From Paenibacillus sp. JCM 18996 (GTDB lineage: Bacteria > Bacillota > Bacilli > Paenibacillales > NBRC-103111), in NCBI GenBank assembly GCA_001313085.1, contig BBFE01000037.1, forward strand, positions 1-42,045: DNA of 42,045 nucleotides, in the 5' to 3' direction. The notes below the pieces were generated by a model that was not told the DNA's origin, searched no databases, and saw nothing but the letters and a program-made list of their open reading frames with translations. Made by a program: the position numbers and the translations under genes. Position 1 is the stretch's first letter. Every line of letters starts with the position of its first letter. Positions 9,686 through 21,027 of the stretch are shown one piece after another.

Positions 9686-10628
9686 ATGCCGATAAAAAAA
9701 ATCCCGGACCACTTACCCGCCAAGGAAATACTGAACCAGGAAAATATATTTGTGATGGACGAAACCGTCGCTTTTCACCAGGATATCCGTCCGCTGCGAG
9801 TGGCGATCATGAACCTGATGCCGACAAAGGAAACGACGGAAACGCAAATCCTGCGCTTGCTGTCCAACACTCCGCTGCAGGTGGAGTTCGTTCTGCTTCA
9901 TCCGAAGACCCATACTTCCAAGAATACGTCGGCCGAACATTTGGCTACTTTTTTTTATAAAACGTTTGACGACATTAAAGACGAGAAGTTCGACGGCATG
10001 ATCATTACGGGGGCTCCGGTCGAGCAGATGGAGTTTGAAGAGGTGAATTACTGGCAGGAGCTGCAGCACATTATGGATTGGAGCAAAGAGAATGTCACCT
10101 CCACTCTCCATATATGTTGGGGCGCCCAAGCAGGGCTGTACCACCATTACGGCGTTCCGAAATACCAGCTCGAATCCAAGATGTTCGGAGTCTTCCCCCA
10201 TACGCTGGAGAAAAGGAATGTAAAGCTGACCCGCGGATTTGACGAAGTCTTTTATGTTCCCCAATCGCGGCACACGGAAGTGCGGAAAGAGGACATCGAA
10301 AAGCACCGGGAGCTCGAGATTTTGTCGGAATCGGAGGAAGCGGGCATTTATCTGGTCAGTTCCAAAGACGGCAGGCAAATTTTCGTGACAGGGCATTCGG
10401 AGTACGATCCGCTTACTCTAAAATGGGAATACGACCGGGATATCGATAAAGGACTGGACATCGCCGTACCGAAAAAATTATTATCCGAAGGACGACCCGT
10501 CCTGTATGCCTTTGACCCAATGGAGAGCGCATGCCAACCTGCTTTTCTCGAATTGGCTGAACTATTATGTGTACCAGGAAACGCCTTACGATCTGCATAC
10601 GGCCAAACAAATACAGCAGCAAAGATAG
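9686..10628 (+). CDS. metA: Homoserine O-acetyltransferase (MetA family)
   Basis: First committed step of methionine synthesis, acylating homoserine. Family motifs: [12 protein letters not shown], catalytic Cys in [15 protein letters not shown], and GHSEYD with the catalytic His and Glu. In this family the residue after APV/APL sets the acyl donor: E. coli (succinyl-CoA) has Gly, acetyl-CoA enzymes have Glu. Here it is Glu (GAPVEQ, residue 113), so acetyl-CoA is predicted. ATG at 9686 with AAGGAG eight bases upstream. One break: an A run of 6 instead of 5 near 10475; corrected, the C-terminus reads [19 protein letters not shown] and stops at 10628. First gene of the S-box operon metA-metI-metC. 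Confidence 0.93.
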
Positions 10629-10641
10629 GAGAAACCAGTCT

Positions 10642-11811
10642 ATGAAAATCGAAAGCCGTTTAGCTCAAATTGGTTCGACATCCGATCCGGAGACGGGTGC
10701 AGTAAGCTTTCCGGTCTATCAGGCGACCGCCTTCCGCCATCCCAAGCTGGGCCAAAGCACAGGGTTCGACTACGCAAGGACAAAAAAGCCCGACCCGCAC
10801 AGTATTGGAGCAAGCTATTGCCGGATTGGAGTCCGGTGACGCGGGATTTGCCTGCTCGTCCGGTATGGCGGCGATCCAGACTATTTTTTACGCTGTTCAG
10901 CCAAGGCGACCATCTGCTCGTTTCTTTGGATTTGTACGGCGGTACATACCGTCTGCTGGAGCAAATTATGTCCCGCTTCGGCGTGACGGCGACCTATCTC
11001 GATACAAACAATCTGGGTGAACTCGAAAGTCACGTACAGCCGAACACGAAGGGAATCCTGATCGAAACGCCTACCAATCCCCTCATGATGGTCACCGACG
11101 TTGAGGCCGTATGCGGCTGGGCGAAGAAAAAAAGGGCATTATTACGATCGTGGACAATACGCTGCTGACCCCTTACTTCCAGCGCCCGATCGAACTGGGT
11201 GCGGATATTGTCATCCACAGTGCGACCAAATATCTCGGCGGCCACAACGACGTGCTTGCCGGGCTGATCGTGACCAAAGGCAAGGAGCTTTCGGAGCGGA
11301 TAGCATTCCTGCACAACTCGATCGGAGCCGTGCTGGGGCCGCAGGACAGCTGGCTGTTGATGAGGGGGATGAAGACTCTGGCGCTGAGAATGGATCGTCA
11401 TCAATATAACGCCACACGCTTGGCCGAGTTTCTTGCAGGGCACCCGATGGTGGCGGAAGTCTTTTATCCCGCGCTTGAACAGCACCCTGGACACCACACA
11501 CAGAACAAGCAGTCGAGCGGCAACACCGGCATTTTTTTCCTTCAAAATGAAAGACGCCCGCTCTATCGAGCCGATCCTTCGCCACATCCGCCTGATTGCT
11601 TTTGCGGAGAGCCTGGGCGGGGTAGAGTCGTTGATGACCTATCCTGCAGTGCAGACGCACGCGGATATTCCTCTTGAGATTCGCAGCCGGGTCGGCGTCG
11701 ACGACCGTCTGTTGCGCTTTTCGGTGGGCATCGAGCATATCGACGACTTGATTACGGATCTTGCCAACGCTTTTGATCAAGCTCAAATGGAACTGAAAGG
11801 CGGAACGGCAC

Positions 11812-11819
<8 letters not shown>
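10642..11819 (+). CDS. metI: Cystathionine gamma-synthase / O-acetylhomoserine thiolyase MetI (frameshifted)
   Basis: PLP enzyme of the Cys/Met metabolism family, using O-acetylhomoserine from MetA. Seen: STGFDYART, the SSGMAAIQ phosphate site, [15 protein letters not shown] with the PLP-contacting Asp, the PLP lysine in [10 protein letters not shown], and [16 protein letters not shown]. Closest in memory to B. subtilis MetI. ATG at 10642 behind AGGAG that overlaps the metA stop. Four A/T-run breaks: near 10780 (6 A for 5), 10888 (6 T for 5), 11130 (7 A for 5) and 11535 (7 T for 6). It overlaps the next gene by eight bases, indicating co-translation. Confidence 0.9.
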
Positions 11820-12965
<1,146 letters not shown>

Positions 12966-12973
12966 CGCTGTTT

Positions 12974-12996
12974 GGGACCTTGGGTCCCTTTTTTTT
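12974..12996 (+). terminator. Terminator of the metA-metI-metC operon
   Basis: GGGACC, loop TTGG, GTCCC then eight Ts, directly after the corrected metC stop. Confidence 0.9.
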
Positions 12997-13134
12997 GCGG
13001 GCGCGCCGGGGTAATGGGGCAGGCGGCGTGACGGCGGCACCTCTTTTATGTTACGATAAAAAAAAGGATACTATGAACCGGAAGAGCGGGCAACTACACC
13101 GCGTAGTAGAACGAAGATAGATAAAAGGAGCTGA

Positions 13135-14285
13135 ATGAGCATGAACTCAGTCGACCGTATACTTAACCAGTCTCTGGCGGGCGAAAGGATCTCGCTCGAA
13201 GACTGTATTACTTTATTCGAATCGGACCAGATCGAGAAAATGGGGCACACCGCCAACCAGATTATGGAGAGGTTCCATCCAGAGCCGATTACCACTTTCG
13301 TAGTGGGCCGCAACATTAATTATACGAACGTGTGCGATGTGTACTGCAGATTCTGCGCTTTTTTTTACCGCAAGCCAGGGTCTGCTGAAGGATATGTTCT
13401 TGATGACGAAACCATTTTTTTAGAAAAAATTCAGGAAACGATCGACGTAGGCGGCACGGAAATCTTGATGCAGGGCGGGACGAACCCGGATCTGCCTTTT
13501 GAATATTATACGAACCTGCTGAAAGAGATCAAAAAAAAGCGGTTCGCCATTACAATGCACTCGTTCTCTCCGGCGGAGATTATGAAAATGAAAGATGTCT
13601 CTAACGGACTTTCTTTGGAGGAAGTGGTACGCGCTTTGAAAGAAGCGGGTCTCGATTCGCTCCCGGGTGGAGGGGCAGAGATTCTGGACGACCGCACCCG
13701 CAGAAAGATCAGCCGCGCAAGGGCTCTTGGAGAGATTGGATGGACGTGATGCAGACCGCACACCGTGCGGATATGCATACGACAGGTACGATGGTCATCG
13801 GCTTCGGGGAGTCGATGGAGGAGCGTGCGCTGCATCTGCTCAGAATACGCGATGCACAGGACGAGAACCTGGCTAACCGTTGGAACGAGCATGGATTCCT
13901 GGCTTTTATCCCTTGGACGTTCCAATCCGAGAACACGAACATGAAGGCGGATAAGGTGCCGCCGGAGGAGTATCTGAAGACGCTGGCCATCTCCCGGATT
14001 ATGCTGGACAATGTGCGGAACTTCCAGGCTTCCTGGGTAACGATGGGACCGGAAGTCGGCAAGCTTACTCTGCAATACGGCTGCAACGATTTCGGCAGCA
14101 CGATGATCGAAGAGAACGTCGTTTCCGCGGCTGGGACCACTCACAAAGTGAACATCGAGAGCATCCTTCGCCTCATCCGCGAAGCCGGCAAGATTCCTGC
14201 CCAGCGCAACACCAAGTACGAGATCCTTCGCGTCTACGACGACGAGGCGGCTTCGGTGGAGAAGGACTTTATTATGCAGAACTGA
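13135..14285 (+). CDS. mqnC: Cyclic dehypoxanthine futalosine synthase MqnC (radical SAM)
   Basis: Radical-SAM enzyme of the futalosine route to menaquinone. The cluster motif CDVYCRFCAF gives CxxxCxxC; then LMQGGTNPDLPFEYY, DSLPGGGAEIL, IGFGESMEER and the C-terminal LTLQYGCNDFGSTMIEENV typical of MqnC. About 375 residues. Two candidate starts, ATG at 13135 or 13141, follow AAAAGGAG. An A is lost near 13719. Several A/T runs add whole codons without shifting frame (CAFFYR where the family has CAFYR at 13360; KKK at 13533), consistent with over-called runs. Its closest relatives MqnE and CofH share the radical-SAM core; the GGxNP and YGCNDFG segments favour MqnC. Confidence 0.86.
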
Positions 14286-14301
14286 TCGGGAATAACCGAC
14301 A

Positions 14302-14523
14302 TTAGTGAACAGTGAATAATCCATGCGCAAATTTGCTGGTGTACAAAACAGCAAACGGTATATACACTTCGTTGCAATCCGGCAGTAACTTGAACGCTTG
14401 TCTATCATTATATCCTTTGGAGGTATAAGTAGTAGATAAGCGTTCTTTGTTGTCTGGCACCGAAACCGCGGAAGAAGAGAGCAATTGTGTCGGAGGAAAT
14501 AGCCGTTTAGCAGCTTCGTTCAT
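14302..14523 (-). other. Gap between mqnC and the GNAT gene with a doubtful ORF
   Basis: A 73-codon frame on the minus strand begins MNEAAKRLFPPTQLLSSS. No convincing ribosome binding site, no membrane segment and no recognised family. It may be a chance ORF or a gene remnant. Nothing else is visible between 14286 and 14557. Confidence 0.2.
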
Positions 14524-14557
14524 AAAAGAACAATTTTATCCGAAGGAGAGATTTGGG

Positions 14558-15078
14558 ATGGGATTATTGCTGGTTAAACCTTGTCCGGAATTGAAAGAGG
14601 ATTATCTTTCATTTTATCGGGAGTGGTTGGAGAGCGGAGAAGACATGGTTCCTTGGGTAATAGGCAAAGACCCTTCCGACTTTCAAGCAATGATTCAATC
14701 TTTGATTGATTCCGAGCAGGGCGTAGGTCTGCCTGAGGGATGGGTTCCTGACAGCATGTTTTGGTTGATTACAGACGCTCAAAAAAAGTAGTAGATGCAG
14801 TAAACATAAGGCACAAATTAACGCAAAAGCTGCTTCACTGTGGCGGCCATATCGGATACGGAATCCGACCAGCGGAAAGGCGGAAAGGCTACGCCGCAAA
14901 ATTATTGGAATTATCACTCGGAAGAGCGAAAGAGCTAGGGATACATAAAGTCCTTGTGGTTTGCGATGAAAGCAATACGGCTTCAGAAAGAACCTTTCTC
15001 AAGAACGGTGGAATAGCGGACGAAAATTATGTGGAGGAAGGAGGAAAAGTTATCAAGAGATACTGGATCGATGTGTGA
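14558..15078 (+). CDS. GNAT-family N-acetyltransferase (frameshifted)
   Basis: About 172 residues. ATG at 14558 behind AAGGAG. The acetyl-CoA-binding core is visible: HIGYGIRPAERRKGYAAKLL (motif A, R/Q-x-x-G-x-G/A), followed by VLVVCDESNTASERTFLKNG and a C-terminal YWIDV. The N-terminal half (LSFYREWLESGEDMVPW) resembles uncharacterised GNAT proteins of Bacillales. One break: an A run of 7 near 14783 where 5 is needed, after which DAVNIRHKL follows in frame. Substrate unknown; a small-molecule or aminoglycoside-type acceptor is only a guess. Confidence 0.8.
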
Positions 15079-15137
15079 TACGGATATTGACAAAATGTTT
15101 GATAGTAACTATACTGGTTACAACGGTGGTGATTCAC

Positions 15138-15555
15138 TTGAAGCAAATAAGCACGCGTTTCTCTATCGCTGTCCATATCCTTTCCCTGATTGCTGTCAGT
15201 GCGAACGAGTGTACCGGGGACTTCATTGCGGGCAGCGTAAATACAAATCCTGTGATTATCCGAAGAATTATGGGTATGTTAAAAAAAGGCGGGGTTAGTG
15301 GAAGTACGTCCCGGGGTGGGAGGCTCTTCTCTGCTCAAAGCACCTGAGGAAATTACGCTTCTTGATGTTTATCGGGCTGTAAATGTGATTGAAGAAAACC
15401 AATTATTCCGTATGCACGAGGATCCGAATGAGAGATGCCCTGTCGGGCGGAACATTGAGCTCGTTCTCCAATCCGAATTTAATGAGGCTCAATCCGCTAT
15501 GGAACACAGGTTGGCACAAACGACTTTGAGCCAGCTCACAGCAAGGTTCAAATAA
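15138..15555 (+). CDS. Rrf2-family transcriptional regulator (YwnA-like)
   Basis: About 138 residues with the Rrf2 winged-helix start QISTRFSIAVHILSLIAV and wing VEVRPGVGGSSLLK. The start is uncertain: TTG at 15138 (GGTGGTG just upstream) or GTG at 15129, which is six bases into the same region. An A run of 7 instead of 6 near 15280 shifts the frame; corrected it reads MLKKAGLVEVRPG. Of the three Cys used for Fe-S binding in IscR/NsrR only one is obvious (ERCPVG), so it more likely senses redox or an electrophile without a cluster, as YwnA-type members do. The next gene, 98 bases downstream, has a repeated operator and is its likely target. Confidence 0.8.
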
Positions 15556-15590
15556 ACGAGAGCTCCTTTAAGAGCTTTTATTTTAACAAG

Positions 15591-15632
15591 TTGTTGTAAC
15601 TGATAAAGTTATAACAATTCGAATTACAACAA
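15591..15632 (+). promoter_or_regulatory. Triple 15-bp-spaced operator upstream of the oxidoreductase
   Basis: GTTGTAAC (15593-15600), GTTATAAC (15608-15615) and ATTACAAC (15623-15630, the inverse of GTTGTAAT) are spaced exactly 15 bases apart. The outer ends form a perfect 9-bp inverted repeat TTGTTGTAA/TTACAACAA. It lies between the Rrf2 gene and the oxidoreductase and probably binds that regulator. Confidence 0.6.
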
Positions 15633-15653
15633 AACATTTTGGAGGAATAGAAG

Positions 15654-16519
15654 ATGAAAATTTTAGTCACAGGCGCAACAGGGAAATTGGGAACGAAAGT
15701 GGTTGAGACATTATTGAAATCTGTACCGGCGGGCCAGCTGGCTATCAGTGTCCGCAATCCGGAAAAAAAGCGGAAGGACTAAGAGCTCGTGGAGTTGAGA
15801 TTCGCCAAGGAGATTTCGACCGTCCGGAAACACTGGAAACTGCTTTTGCAGGCATCGATCGCTTACTAATTATTTCTGCGGATGGAGACAACGAAACAAG
15901 AATTCGACAACACAGCAATGCGGTAGCTGCAGCAGAGCGTGCCGGAGTAAAATTTATTGCTTATACCAGCTTGGCCAACGCAAAGGAAAGCAAGATCTTC
16001 CTTGCTCCGACGCATCAGGCAACAGAGGAAGCTATTTTGAAAACAGGCATTGCATACTCCTTCTTACGCAACAACTGGTACCTGGAGAATGAAATTTCAA
16101 GCATTCAAGGCGTGATGGCAGGAGCTCCTTGGGTGACTTCCGCAGGAAACGGCAAGGTGGGTTGGGCACTGCAGCAAGATTACGCGGAGGCGGCTGCAGC
16201 AGTGCTGACGGGTGACGGATACGAGAATACGATCTATGAGCTTTCGGGCAAGCTGATGACTCAAGAAGAACTGGCGTCTGCTCTTGGCACGGTATTAGGC
16301 AAGGAAGTGCCCCTGCAGCAGGTCGATGATGCGACTTATGCCGACATCATGAAAGGCGCGGGTGTACCCGATTTCGTCATCCCTATTCTCGCAGCTATAC
16401 AGCAAGGCATTCGGGAAGGCGCATTGGAGATCGAAAGCAACGATTTCGAAAAGCTGCTCGGTCGTCCAGCCACCCCAATCAAGGAGGCACTGGCCCAAAT
16501 CGTGAACGGAATCTCTTAA
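15654..16519 (+). CDS. NAD(P)-binding quinone-reductase-like protein (QorB/SDR-a5 type)
   Basis: About 287 residues; ATG at 15654 with GGAGG seven bases upstream. N-terminal Rossmann motif KILVTGATGKLGTKV (GxxGxxG), VRNPEKAEGLRARGVEI and GDFDRPETLETAFAGID, then IAYTSLANA and FLRNNWYLEN, the layout of QorB (YtfG) NAD(P)H:quinone oxidoreductases of the atypical short-chain dehydrogenase group. An A run of 7 instead of 5 near 15763 breaks the frame between VRNPEK and AEGLRARG. The neighbouring Rrf2 regulator and operator suggest induction by quinones or other electrophiles. That link is inferred. Confidence 0.82.
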
Positions 16520-16667
16520 CATATCTCCCGCAACATTTTCAATCAGGAAGGTTTCTTTTTTATGCGCGCTAACCGCTCCCAATCATTGTTTGTATATCTG
16601 TTTCCCAACGGCCATATACTTTAAGCAGAAAGTTTCATGGATCATTAGGAAGGGAAGGAGTGCGCCG

Positions 16668-17606
16668 ATGAACTTGTTTACTTTACTGCGTTAAAGCCTT
16701 CGGAAGAGTTCGTGAAACAGATCATTTCCACACTGAAAGAGCAGCTGGCGCTTTTACATATGGAGAAGGATGTCAGTTTTTTTTCCTATGAGGCATACGA
16801 TAAATACGTGACCTTAAAAGCCGATGGCAATATCCCTGCCTATGAGCGAAGGAAAAAAGTGCGACAAGGTGTACCGGATCGTTGGGGAAGCGGTGGCCGG
16901 TTACATCATCCTGCATGAAGAAATGGGTTTAATAAAAGGCCTCATCAAGAAGGAATACGATTATTACGACGAAACGGAGATTGCAAAGATTATATCGTAT
17001 TGCGGCCAGTTATTGGACGGGAACGAAGAAGATGCGGGATACAAAAAAATTTACAGTCCACCGTACACCGCAAACAGAAAATCGCCGATCAAGTCCAACA
17101 ATTTTTTTTGCATGAACATATCAATTTTCACCTTCAGGCTTTATCCAATTCAGGCTGGGCGAGTACATGGAAGAGCTGCACGAGGTCATTGATTACGCTG
17201 TCGACGAGTTTCTGATGGAAAGACAGTACCAGGAATTCATTTCTTTGTTAAAATATTTTGTTTACATCCAGGAAGCGAAAACCCCGGCAGCGCATTTGAT
17301 GCACAAGGGCGGAAGCGAATTTACCATTCTCAACGACCAGCTGCAGCCCATCGACGCCAACCAGTTTGACTCCTCTTTCAGCATCGAGCTTTTGGATAAA
17401 GATATCAATTTCGAAGACATGATCGTCTCTACATTGATTACCGTGTCCCCCGAACAAATTTACATTCACACCCGGGAGCCGGACGTACAGATCATTTCCA
17501 CGATCAGCCAGATTTTTTTGAAGACCGTGTCACGATCTGTCCGTACTGCCGTACCTGTAAAATTCCATTGGGCGATCCCGTAAAACAGGACCAGATGTCC
17601 CCTTGA
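16668..17606 (+). CDS. ytxC: YtxC-like sporulation protein (frameshifted)
   Basis: Resembles the YtxC family of spore formers, whose function is unknown. ATG at 16668 after AAGGAG. Recognisable segments: VYRIVGEAVAGYI, FIQFRLGEYMEELHEV, DYAVDEFLMERQYQEFISLL, KTPAAHLMHKGGSEFTILN and a cysteine-rich end ICPYCRTCKIPLG. Breaks: one base lost near 16688, an A run of 6 instead of 5 near 16852, 7 instead of 5 near 17043, a G lost near 17137, and 7 Ts instead of 5 near 17513. Corrected length about 312 residues. The thrS promoter overlaps its stop codon. Confidence 0.78.
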
Positions 17607-17631
17607 CAACGGCGGCGACCCTGTATAAGAT
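17603..17631 (+). promoter_or_regulatory. Promoter of the thrS T-box leader
   Basis: TTGACA, 17-base spacer, TAAGAT. The -35 box overlaps the ytxC stop codon, so the leader starts directly after that gene. Confidence 0.65.
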
Positions 17632-17639
17632 TATGGAAA

Positions 17640-17902
17640 GGCTAATATCAAAGACACGAATCCCCGAAAAGGCTGCACAGAGAGAGGAGCCCCGGCTGCA
17701 AGCTCCTTCCGTACCGTTTGGTGATTTACCCCTTTGTAGCTGCCATACCCAACTTCCGTGAAGCACGGAACAGTAAGTTTGGCCGGATCATTCCCGTTAA
17801 CGGATCTAATGAGGATTTATCGCTTTTGTATGAATCGAACATAGGGTGGAACCACGAGCTGAGCGCACTCGTCCCTTCAGGGATGACACTGCGCTTTTTT
17901 CT
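17640..17902 (+). ncRNA. T-box leader RNA upstream of thrS
   Basis: The invariant T-box AGGGTGGAACCACG lies at 17843-17856, and a strong terminator follows (AGCGCA..TCGTCCC, loop TTCA, GGGATGA..TGCGCT, six Ts, 17861-17902). The upstream part (17640-17842) forms the stem I and III region. In this family uncharged cognate tRNA pairs with the leader and allows readthrough; the next gene implies tRNA-Thr. I could not fix the specifier codon with certainty; an ACC near 17727 is a candidate. Confidence 0.92.
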
Positions 17903-17938
17903 ATTTCTATAAAAAAAGGTTCAGGAGGTTTTTTACAG

Positions 17939-19888
17939 ATGGCTATTCAGCTAAAATTCCCCGATGGCGCAGTACGGGAGTACGCGGAAGGAACTACTTT
18001 GGAAGAGGTGGCGGCGTCGATTTCTTCCGGTTTGAAGAAGAACGCGGTCGCTGGAAAAAAATTGACGGAAAAAAACGGTCGATCTGGTCGCTCGGCTGGA
18101 GAAAGACGCCGCTATCGAGATCGTAACATTGGACGGGCCGGACGGACTGGAAGTGTACCGCCACAGTACAGCCACTTGATGGCGCAGGCATTGAAACGCA
18201 TCTACGGGAGCGAGAATGTCAAGCTGGGTATCGGGCCTGTGATCGAGGACGGTTTCTACTACGATATCGATATGGAGCATTCTCTGACTCCGGAGGATCT
18301 GACGAAGATCGAGAAAGAGATGGAACGAATCGCGGGCGAGAATTTGCCCATTACCCGGATGGAGGTGAGCAGGGCGCAAGCTAACCGGATTTTTTTGAAG
18401 AGATCAACGATCCCTACAAATTGGAGCTGATCCGGGACCTGCCGGAGGACGCGGTTCTCAGTATTTATGAGCAGGGTGAGTTTTTTCGACCTGTGCCGCG
18501 GGCCGCACCTGCCGTCCACCGGGCGGATCAAAGCGTTCAAGCTGCTCAGTGTGGCTGGAGCCTACTGGCGCGGGGACGCGAAGAACAAGATGCTGCAAAG
18601 GATATACGGCACAGCCTTCCCTAAAAAAAGCTGAGCTGGAAGAGCACCTGCATCTTTTGGAAGAGGCCAAGAAGCGCGACCACCGCAAGCTGGGCAAAGA
18701 GCTGAAGATGTTTACTTTTTTTCCAAGGAAGTGGGGCAGGGTCTTCCGATCTGGCTTCCAAACGGCGCTAAAGTGAGACGCATCATGGAGCGCTACATCG
18801 TTGACCTGGAGGAGAAATTAGGCTATCAGCATGTCTACACTCCGGTACTCGCCAATGTGGAATTGTATAAAACATCCGGCCACTGGGAGCACTACCACGA
18901 AGATATGTTCCCTAAAATGGTCATGGACAACGAGGAATTGGTCCTTCGCCCGATGAACTGCCCTCACCACATGATGGTTTTCAAAAGCGATATGCGCAGC
19001 TATCGGGAGCTTCCTATCCGCGTGGCCGAGCTTGGAACGATGCACCGCTATGAAATGTCCGGGGCGCTGACAGGCTTGCACCGCGTGCGTGCGATGACTT
19101 TGAATGACGCACATATTTTTTTGCCGTCCGGACCAGATCAAAGACGAGTTCGCCCGCGTGGTCAACCTGATTCGCCAGGTGTATGAGGATTTTGGAATCA
19201 CCGATTACCGGTTCCGCTTGTCCTACCGGGATCCGGCGGATAAGGAAAAAAATATTTCCAGAACGATCAAATGTGGGAAATGTCCCAGCGCATGCTTCGT
19301 GAAGTGGTCGAGGAACTGGGGCTGCCGTTCTATGAAGCCGAAGGGGAAGCCGCGTTCTACGGCCCTAAGCTGGATGTGCAGATCAGGACCGCTCTCAAGA
19401 AGGAAGAAACGCTGTCCACTGCGCAGCTCGACTTCCTGCTGCCGGAACGGTTCCAGCTGGAATATGTCGGCGAAGACGGCCAGAAGCACCGTCCGGTGGT
19501 AATCCACCGCGGCATTATCTCCACAATGGAACGGATGACAGCTTTCCTGCTGGAGAATTTTGCCGGGGCGCTTCCGGTGTGGCTTTCCCCGGTTCAGGCG
19601 AAAGTCATTCCCGTGTCCACCGCGTTCGAGGAATATGCCAACCAGGTAACTGAAAGGATGCAGCTCGCAGGAATCCGCGCGGAAGCGGATGTGCGCAACG
19701 AGAAGCTGGGATACAAAATCAGGGAGGCCCAACTTGAGAAAATCCCTTATATGCTCGTTGTGGGCGAGAACGAATTGAGCTCGGGAACTTTATCCGTGAG
19801 AAAGCGCGGAGAAGGAGACATCGGAGCGCGCAGCATCGAAGATGTCATCGGCATGATCGGCGAGGACATTCGGTTGAAAAAAAAGTAA
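17939..19888 (+). CDS. thrS: Threonyl-tRNA synthetase (about ten sequence breaks)
   Basis: Charges tRNA-Thr. Domains in order: TGS ([18 protein letters not shown]), editing domain ([18 protein letters not shown] and [19 protein letters not shown]), class II catalytic core with the zinc-site Cys in [12 protein letters not shown] and motif [15 protein letters not shown], and the anticodon-binding domain ([15 protein letters not shown]). ATG at 17939 after AGGAGG. Breaks near 18055, 18072, 18170, 18391, 18484, 18625, 18720, 19130 and 19250. All are A/T runs one or two bases too long, except a C loss at 18170. Every catalytic and zinc residue survives correction, which argues for sequence error in an essential gene. 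Length about 645 residues, normal. Confidence 0.93.
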
Positions 19889-19918
19889 TTTACAGCACTT
19901 GCAGACCATTTTTTAGAA

Positions 19919-19967
19919 CCTGCGTTCCCAGGCGCCGCCGTATAAATGCCGGCGGGCCTGGGAACCC
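19919..19967 (+). terminator. Long GC-rich hairpin after thrS
   Basis: GTTCCCAGGC pairs with GCCTGGGAAC around an inner GCCG/CGGC stem. The tract after it is CCCTTTG, not a good T run, so it may end transcription poorly or act as an RNA-stability element. Confidence 0.5.
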
Positions 19968-19993
19968 TTTGTACCAGGGAGGGTTACTAAAAA

Positions 19994-20610
19994 ATGGTTT
20001 ATTTTTTTCGGCCCGAACGGCCAAATGGGTGGGACTTGTGCTGCTTTTGGCCTTGCCCGCGGCTGGCCTCAGCCCGGAGCGGTACAGCAAGGGGCAGCTG
20101 AGCAAGCTGTACGCAGAGGAGGGGCGTCAGGCGGTAGCGGCGGCAGCAGTCCAGCCTGTCTCGACGAACGGATCCGCCAAACGGTCCTATAAGCACCTGC
20201 CAACGCAGAAAAAGATTTGTCCCGTTACACCGTTGTGGAAGTTGTGGCTACCGGCTATTACGCAGGCAAGCAGTCTACCGGCAAAAAATCCCGGCCATCC
20301 TGATTATGGCATTACGTTCTCCGGAGTAAAAGTGCGCAGGGACGAAGGTTCCATTTCTACGATCGCGGCGGACCCCAAGGTATTCCCGATCGGAACCGTG
20401 CTCTATATCCCGGGTTACGGGTATGGCGTCGTTGCGGACACCGGCGGAGCGATTAAAGGAAAGAAAATCGACCTTTATTTTGATACGATAGATCAAGTGT
20501 ATAAAGAATGGGGCAAGAAAACCGTAAAGGTGTTCGTTGTGAAGCGGGGCGACGGCAAGGTGTCCGAAGAAACGTGGAGCCAGTTGCGGCAGGAGATAAC
20601 AGGCTTGTGA
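19994..20610 (+). CDS. YuiC-like 3D (Sps) domain cell-wall protein
   Basis: About 205 residues. ATG at 19994 with GGGAGG upstream; the opening [22 protein letters not shown] reads through once two Ts are removed from the 7-T run near 20001. It is a signal peptide or membrane anchor, so the protein is outside the cell. The C-terminal 3D/Sps domain has [52 protein letters not shown] and IDLYFDT with conserved Asp residues. B. subtilis YuiC, with the same domain, is a stationary-phase muralytic protein, so peptidoglycan cleavage is inferred. Other breaks: a G lost near 20190-20205 and an A run of 6 instead of 5 near 20285. Confidence 0.8.
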
Positions 20611-20679
20611 ATAGGGCAACAATTACCAACATATTCTCATCCCTTTTGCTCAAAATAAGAACAACGGGAGGTGAAGAAC

Positions 20680-20842
20680 ATGCCGAAGAACAATAAGGTA
20701 AACAACAACACTGCTGCCAGCAACGCTTCCAACCAAAATTTCAACGCTGAATTCGCCCAAGAAAACACAACAACCGCTGCAGCAAACAAATCGACAAAAA
20801 AAGAGAACTCAACAATCCACTGAAGGCTCCAACAACGCATAA
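20680..20842 (+). CDS. Gamma-type small acid-soluble spore protein (frameshifted)
   Basis: About 53 residues, dominated by Asn, Gln, Ala, Thr and Ser, with the block NFNAEFAQE that parallels GQFGTEFASE of SspE. ATG at 20680 after GGGAGGTG. In spore formers gamma SASPs are amino-acid reserves degraded at germination. An A run of 7 instead of 6 near 20799 breaks the frame; corrected, the end is KKRTQQSTEGSNNA. Low complexity makes the family call moderately sure, but size, composition, strong RBS and a perfect terminator support a real gene. Confidence 0.72.
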
Positions 20843-20861
20843 AACAAAATTAACAGGCAAA

Positions 20862-20887
20862 GAGGGACGAAAGTCCCTCTTTTTTTT
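20862..20887 (+). terminator. Terminator of the SASP gene
   Basis: GAGGGAC, GAAA loop, GTCCCTC and a long T run. Confidence 0.93.
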
Positions 20888-20949
20888 GTTTTTTTTACCT
20901 GCATTTAAACGGTTTTTTAAGGTAGTATTAAGGTTAGGGGTACATTATA

Positions 20950-20988
20950 GTGTTAACAATATTAATAACTGTTTAATATTAGTTACAC
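20950..20988 (+). promoter_or_regulatory. Long AT-rich inverted repeat upstream of htrA
   Basis: GTGTTAACAATATTAAT (20950-20966) and TTTAATATTAGTTACAC (20972-20988) are near-perfect inverted repeats with a 5-base centre, about 40 bases before the htrA start. Likely an operator overlapping the promoter; the binding protein is unknown. Confidence 0.5.
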
Positions 20989-21027
20989 GATACTATTATT
21001 CTCTACCTGAAACGGAGGTATCATACT

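Noticed and set aside
17939..19888. thrS as a decayed pseudogene or as several small genes
   Set aside because: All domains and catalytic residues are intact once the A/T runs are corrected, and every fragment ends at a run. A T-box and promoter are preserved.
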